Assembly: GCA_020636005.1 (NCBI GenBank)
Contig: JACJYR010000001.1
Location: 2,242,001 to 2,306,000 of the forward strand
DNA: 64,000 nucleotides
Reading direction: 5' to 3'
Source of the DNA: Lewinellaceae bacterium
GTDB taxonomy: Bacteria > Bacteroidota > Bacteroidia > Chitinophagales > Saprospiraceae
Shown here: positions 60,432 through 64,000 of the stretch, piece by piece
Numbering within the stretch: position 1 is the first letter of the stretch
Layout of the letters: every line of letters starts with the position of its first letter
Notes under the pieces: model-generated
Database searches by the model: none
Seen by the model: the letters and a program-made list of their open reading frames with translations, nothing else
What the model was told of the DNA's origin: nothing
Program-made: the position numbers and the translations under genes

Positions 60432-61007
60432 ATGGGTACGGACGCACAAACGAAAGAACAGGACATAACTCTTATCCGGAAATACCTGGCGTCGAAAGAC
60501 CCGGTTCTTTTCTCGCAATTGTACCGCCGGTACTCAGGTAAGGTGTATGCCAAGTGTATTTCCCTCCTTAAGGAAGAACACCTTGCAAGGGATGCCATGC
60601 AGGACATCTTCATGAAGATTTTCCTGAACCTTGGCCAATTTGCAGAGCAGGCCAAATTTTCCACCTGGGTCTATTCGATTACTTATAACTACTGTATTGA
60701 CATTATCAGGAAGCAGAAAAAGATGGGCAACCTCTTCTCCGACGACATGGAAAAGTTGCCAGACATGGAAGAGGAAGTTCACGACGAGGCTTTGCTAACC
60801 ATGGAAGTGAACCGCCTGCGGGAGGTTTTGGAGCAAATCCCCATTGACGATAAGGCCATACTGTTGATGAAATACCAGGACGACCTGCAGATAAAGGAAA
60901 TCGCAGCTATATTGGACAAAACGGAGAGCGCAGTAAAAATGAAAATCAAACGGGCCAAGCACAAGGCCCAACTGGTGTACAAAAAACTGTACCCAGTGGA
61001 GGTTTAA
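60432..61007 (+). CDS. ECF RNA polymerase sigma factor
   Basis: 191 residues. Region 2: YRRYSGKVYAKCISLLKEEHLARDAMQDIFMKIFLNLGQF and FSTWVYSITYNYCIDIIRK; region 4: KYQDDLQIKEIAAILDKTESAVKMKIKRAKHKA. It begins a tight operon with a 99-residue protein (10-bp gap) and an MscS-like channel (31-bp gap). A TATTTTCG (near the -7 consensus) lies about 130 bp upstream. The regulon probably concerns envelope or osmotic stress, given the channel gene; no anti-sigma factor is visible. Confidence 0.92.
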   Translation: MGTDAQTKEQDITLIRKYLASKDPVLFSQLYRRYSGKVYAKCISLLKEEHLARDAMQDIFMKIFLNLGQFAEQAKFSTWVYSITYNYCIDIIRKQKKMGNLFSDDMEKLPDMEEEVHDEALLTMEVNRLREVLEQIPIDDKAILLMKYQDDLQIKEIAAILDKTESAVKMKIKRAKHKAQLVYKKLYPVEV

Positions 61008-61017
61008 AGCGTTGATT

Positions 61018-61317
61018 ATGAGCACTGCCAATAGTTTCAAACAAATGCTGGAAGAAGACGAGCAACTGTTCCCGGTGCCACCGGAAATAGAAGAGAGCGT
61101 CTTTGGCAGCCTGCAGATCCTCTCCATCATGGGGCAGGCCATGGAGCTGTACCTTCCAAAGGTCTTTGAGATGTTCATCCTTACCCTTGGCGGCACGATA
61201 AAGGAACTCGACCAGGTAGCCAAAGATGAGTTGCCAGAAGGCGATACAAGCAAGGATACGGACGACGCCGCCCCTGGTATCGGAGGCGCACTCAGCGACG
61301 ACGAACCACCAATTTGA
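61018..61317 (+). CDS. Hypothetical small protein between sigma factor and MscS
   Basis: 99 residues from the ATG at 61018 (an in-frame TTG at 61012 is possible). The N-terminal part has SFKQMLEEDEQLFPVPPEIEESVFGSLQIL and an amphipathic stretch MELYLPKVFEMFILTLGGTI; the C-terminus is acidic and probably disordered (DTSKDTDDAAPG). Its place directly after a sigma factor suggests an anti-sigma or co-regulator role, which is only inferred. There is no membrane helix of full length, so cytoplasmic. I do not recognise a family. Confidence 0.7.
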   Translation: MSTANSFKQMLEEDEQLFPVPPEIEESVFGSLQILSIMGQAMELYLPKVFEMFILTLGGTIKELDQVAKDELPEGDTSKDTDDAAPGIGGALSDDEPPI

Positions 61318-61348
61318 ATTATATTTCGGCTTTCAATCTAACCACTGC

Positions 61349-62170
61349 ATGGAAATCATAGACATCGTAAAACAGGTACTGGCCAAATTCGCTTCGGCGC
61401 TGCCCAACCTGGTGGGCGCCATTGTTATCATCCTCCTAGGCCTGATTATTTCGAAGATAGTCGCCAAAACACTGGAGAAAGTCTTCAGCACCATCAAGAT
61501 CGACAGGCTGGGGGAGAAGATCAACGAGACTGAATTTGCCCAGAAATCCAACTTGAAAATAAGGCTCAGCGTCTTCCTCGCCAAGTTGGTTTACTATGTA
61601 CTGATGCTGATTTTTTTGATGGCCGCTACCGATGTCCTCGGTATGCCTATTGTATCGGAAATGGTGAGCGACCTGATTTCTTACCTTCCCCGGCTACTTT
61701 CCGCTTTGGTGCTTTTTGTGCTTGGTATCTACTTGGCAGAGTTTGTTAAAAACATAGTGCTGGCAACCTGCAATGCCCTCGCCATCCCTTCCGCAAAAGT
61801 TATCGCCAACTTTGTTTTCTACCTCATCTTCCTGACACTGACCATCAGCGCCCTGGCCCAGGCCAGCATCGAAACTTCCCTGATCACCTCCAATTTGACG
61901 GTGATATTGGGAGGCGTGCTGCTGGCATTTGCCATCGGCTATGGCTTTGCTTCCAAAGACACCATGGCCAATTTCCTGGCCTCTTTTTACAGCAAAAACA
62001 AAGTGAAAATCGGGGACGTGATTTCTATTGACGGCAGCACGGGAAAAATCATCGCCATGGATAGTTCCTCCCTCACGCTCCAGGGGGATGGAAAAATAAT
62101 TGTGATACCTTTAAAGAAATTGACGTCAGAGAAGGTGGAAATTTTTTCCAATGAGCGGCAAATCAAGTAG
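61349..62170 (+). CDS. MscS-family mechanosensitive channel (short form)
   Basis: 273 residues from the ATG at 61349. There are four or five membrane helices; the last (ILGGVLLAFAIGYGFASKDTMANFLASFY) carries the pore-lining Gly/Ala pattern of MscS and is followed by the beta-domain start, VKIGDVISIDGSTGKIIAMDSSSLTL. It releases solutes during hypo-osmotic shock. It ends without the full cytoplasmic vestibule of E. coli MscS, so it is a minimal type. Third gene of the sigma operon. Confidence 0.88.
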   Translation: MEIIDIVKQVLAKFASALPNLVGAIVIILLGLIISKIVAKTLEKVFSTIKIDRLGEKINETEFAQKSNLKIRLSVFLAKLVYYVLMLIFLMAATDVLGMPIVSEMVSDLISYLPRLLSALVLFVLGIYLAEFVKNIVLATCNALAIPSAKVIANFVFYLIFLTLTISALAQASIETSLITSNLTVILGGVLLAFAIGYGFASKDTMANFLASFYSKNKVKIGDVISIDGSTGKIIAMDSSSLTLQGDGKIIVIPLKKLTSEKVEIFSNERQIK

Positions 62171-62298
62171 CCTCCCGTAGGGAATTACTCCCAGTATTAT
62201 CTTTACGGCTTCATAAACGAAGTTTGGATTTGAATGAAACTCACAAATCCAGGCTCACCTTTACAATTTTAATTTTAACTATTGAAAAAATTTCACTG

Positions 62299-63315
62299 AT
62301 GAACAAGAAATTTACTCTCCTTTCATTGGCCCTTCTATTCTTCTGCTTCGCTTTGCAGGCACAAACGGTGGAAGAAATGCAGGCGCAAAAAGCGCAAAAA
62401 GTACAAGAACTCTCTACGCTTGAGCCGCAGTTGAAAGAATTGGGCGGCAAGGTGGATGCACTCAAAGCTGAAATCGACGGTTTGACCGATAAGCTTACGC
62501 CTTACCCACGATGGGATGTGGGCGTTTTGGGAAATATCGGTTTTAACATTGCCAATTTCAACAACTGGTTTTCCAAGTCAACGCCCAACACTTCAGCCAT
62601 AACAATTGGACTGACTGCAAACCCTTATGCCAACCTTCAACAAAAAAAGTATTTCTGGCGCAACGGTGCAAACCTGACCCTGGGCTGGCAGAAGTTCAAT
62701 GACAAGGATGTATCTGACGACAATAGCGACTTCCAGGTGGCTGCCGATGCCTTCAATATCACTTCTCTGTTTGGTTACAAATTGTCTGAGAAGATTGCCA
62801 TTTCTACACTTGGCGAATACCGTACTTCGGTACTGGAGGGAAAATTCAACAACCCTGGTTACCTTGATCTGGGGGCTGGCGCTACCTGGACGCCCATCAC
62901 TGATTTAGTGGTCGTTATCCATCCTTTGAACTACAATTTCGTATTCTCCGATTCCGGGTTCGATTACGAATCATCGCTCGGTTGCAAGGTCGTGGCCGAT
63001 TACACGAGGTCCATTGTAAAGGGCATTTCCTGGAAATCCAACCTCTCCGCCTTCCTGAGCTATAAAGGTACGGATCTCTCCAACTGGACCTGGGTGAACA
63101 GCTTCAGTACTGCCGTCAAAGGTATCGGTATAGGTCTGGACATTGGGCTTCGTGGCAATAAGCAGGAGGCTTTTAATTATGCAACCAACTTGCCCATAGA
63201 TGCCGATAAGAATGAGCCGTACAAAGGCACCTTGGCAGATCTTCCAGGAAAATACAGTAAAATCCAGACCTACTGGATCCTGGGTTTATCTTATGCCATT
63301 TCCACTAAAAAGTAA
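62299..63315 (+). CDS. DUF3078 outer-membrane protein
   Basis: 338 residues from the ATG at 62299 (signal peptide ending FALQAQ). A short coiled coil, about 25-60 (EEMQAQKAQKVQELSTLEPQLKELGGKVDALKAEI), precedes a beta-barrel-like domain. Features such as GNIGFNIANFNNWFSK, GANLTLGWQKFNDKD and ILGLSYAISTKK match DUF3078, a common Bacteroidota family. The function is unknown, but it is probably in the outer membrane. A clear terminator follows 60 bp after the stop. Confidence 0.88.
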   Translation: MNKKFTLLSLALLFFCFALQAQTVEEMQAQKAQKVQELSTLEPQLKELGGKVDALKAEIDGLTDKLTPYPRWDVGVLGNIGFNIANFNNWFSKSTPNTSAITIGLTANPYANLQQKKYFWRNGANLTLGWQKFNDKDVSDDNSDFQVAADAFNITSLFGYKLSEKIAISTLGEYRTSVLEGKFNNPGYLDLGAGATWTPITDLVVVIHPLNYNFVFSDSGFDYESSLGCKVVADYTRSIVKGISWKSNLSAFLSYKGTDLSNWTWVNSFSTAVKGIGIGLDIGLRGNKQEAFNYATNLPIDADKNEPYKGTLADLPGKYSKIQTYWILGLSYAISTKK

Positions 63316-63375
63316 TTCCCTGGTTTTTTGAGCCAGCCGCCCCTTGAATAACATTATACCTGAAACACTACTATT

Positions 63376-63408
63376 GAAAAGCCTGCCTTCAGTGAAGGTG
63401 GGCTTTTC
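63376..63408. terminator. Bidirectional hairpin terminator
   Basis: GAAAAGCC-TG-CCTTC-AGT-GAAGG-TG-GGCTTTTC: a symmetrical stem with one internal mismatch pair. Runs of A and T at the base allow termination on both strands, and it follows the DUF3078 gene. Confidence 0.75.
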
Positions 63409-63444
63409 TGTTTACTTTTGGGCGCTCTAACCAAATCTGTTTTT

Positions 63445-64000
63445 ATGATGAAAATAGGCATAATCGGCAGCGGCTCTATGGGCGCTGGCATAGCACAAGT
63501 TGCCGCCACGGCAGGGCACGAAGTGCTGCTGTACGACAACAACCCCGCCGCCCTCGAACGGGCAAAGACAAACCTGTTGAACATCCTCAACAAGCTCGCC
63601 GCCAAAGGTAAAATGGACGACCGCACCGCCAAGGCTATTTTCGGCAGGGTCTATTTTGTGGACAATCTGCTCGCTTTTGCAGAATGCGGGCTGGTAATCG
63701 AAGCTATTATTGAAGATTTAGGCATCAAAAAATCGGTTTTCGGGCAATTGGAAGACATCGTTGAAAGCAGCTGCATCCTTGCCACCAACACTTCTTCCCT
63801 GTCTGTGACGGCCATCGCATCTGCTTGCCAGCAACCTGATCGGGTCATCGGCATCCACTTTTTTAATCCTGCCCCATTGATGAAATTGGTGGAGGTAATT
63901 CCTGCCATTCAAACAAAAGCCGAAATAGTAAAACAGGCAAGAAACCTCATCGAAGGCTGGGGCAAGCTGGTCGTACTGGCAAAAGATACGCCTGGCTTCA
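63445..64000 (+). CDS. 3-hydroxyacyl-CoA dehydrogenase, NAD-binding part (partial, runs out of window)
   Basis: ATG at 63445 (a second ATG follows at 63448). 185 codons are present. The N-terminus IGIIGSGSMGAGIAQVAATAGHEVLLYD is the NAD-binding Rossmann fold of the 3-hydroxyacyl-CoA dehydrogenase family. EAIIEDLGIKKSVFGQLED, LATNTSSLSVTAIA and VIGIHFFNPAPLMKLVEVI are the conserved catalytic surroundings (His, in HFFNP). Likely acts in fatty acid beta-oxidation, phenylacetate or butanoyl-CoA metabolism. The C-terminal domain is outside the window, so the exact subtype (PaaH/Hbd) is open. Confidence 0.93.
   Translation, partial: MMKIGIIGSGSMGAGIAQVAATAGHEVLLYDNNPAALERAKTNLLNILNKLAAKGKMDDRTAKAIFGRVYFVDNLLAFAECGLVIEAIIEDLGIKKSVFGQLEDIVESSCILATNTSSLSVTAIASACQQPDRVIGIHFFNPAPLMKLVEVIPAIQTKAEIVKQARNLIEGWGKLVVLAKDTPGF

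Noticed and set aside
1..64000. tRNA, rRNA and CRISPR elements
   Set aside because: I scanned the intergenic regions for T-loop and repeat-spacer patterns and saw none. A tRNAscan-SE or minced run would settle it.

Overview
The window is a piece of a Bacteroidota chromosome, most likely from the Saprospiria (Lewinella/Haliscomenobacter/Phaeodactylibacter-like). The evidence is the gene families: an RprX/RprY-like two-component pair, DUF4783, DUF4286, DUF2721 and DUF3078 proteins, sortilin-like Asp-box exoproteins, lamin-tail-domain secreted proteins with a gliding/T9SS-like C-terminus, TAnnTTTG -7 promoter elements, and almost no Shine-Dalgarno sequences. It is mainly core chromosome. I see no integrated phage, no complete insertion sequence, no CRISPR array, no rRNA and no tRNA.

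Layout. 0-8 kb: end of an M23-type peptidase, two tandem Kazal-type lipoproteins, Bcp peroxiredoxin, a nucleotidyltransferase/kinase sugar-salvage pair, and a histidine kinase and response regulator separated by a DUF433/DUF5615 toxin-antitoxin module; then dnaN. 8-20 kb: a large lamin-tail exoprotein, CinA, BirA, RsfS, FtsH and an MsbA-like ABC exporter. 20-29 kb: gpmI, a DMT transporter and the thrA-thrB-thrC operon. Two parS-like centromere sites lie here (24122 and 24499). 29-42 kb: a decayed gene region, a sortilin-like exoprotein, and a reductive pyrimidine catabolism cluster (hydA, beta-ureidopropionase, preT, preA); then a YifB-type ATPase and an SRAP protein. 42-44.5 kb: heme A synthase flanked on both sides by intergenic DNA with DnaA-box-like 9-mers, a candidate oriC. 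44.5-64 kb: alpha/beta hydrolase, an anti-sigma/sigma pair, glycyl-tRNA synthetase, several outer-membrane or secreted proteins, a protein with a regular 22-residue tryptophan repeat, two DinB-like proteins, a second sortilin-like protein, an M28 peptidase, an ECF sigma/small protein/MscS operon, a DUF3078 protein, and the start of a 3-hydroxyacyl-CoA dehydrogenase.

How the genes work together. Three pathways are visible as gene clusters. They are threonine synthesis from aspartate (thrABC), uracil/thymine reduction and ring opening (preT, preA, hydA, ureidopropionase), and probable salvage of free sugars to nucleotide sugars (1716-3677). The dnaN gene, the two parS sites and the DnaA-box clusters together suggest an origin-proximal location.

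The most unusual non-coding feature is a family of about 105-115 bp intergenic repeats (six copies, both orientations). Each has imperfect terminal inverted repeats and two hairpins, and one hairpin stem has been replaced by an unrelated but still perfectly paired sequence in some copies. A second possible MITE with 18-bp terminal repeats, a 48-bp perfect palindrome, an 11-bp-period direct repeat before the two-component operon, and a 44-codon ORF ending at a strong terminator are also worth checking.
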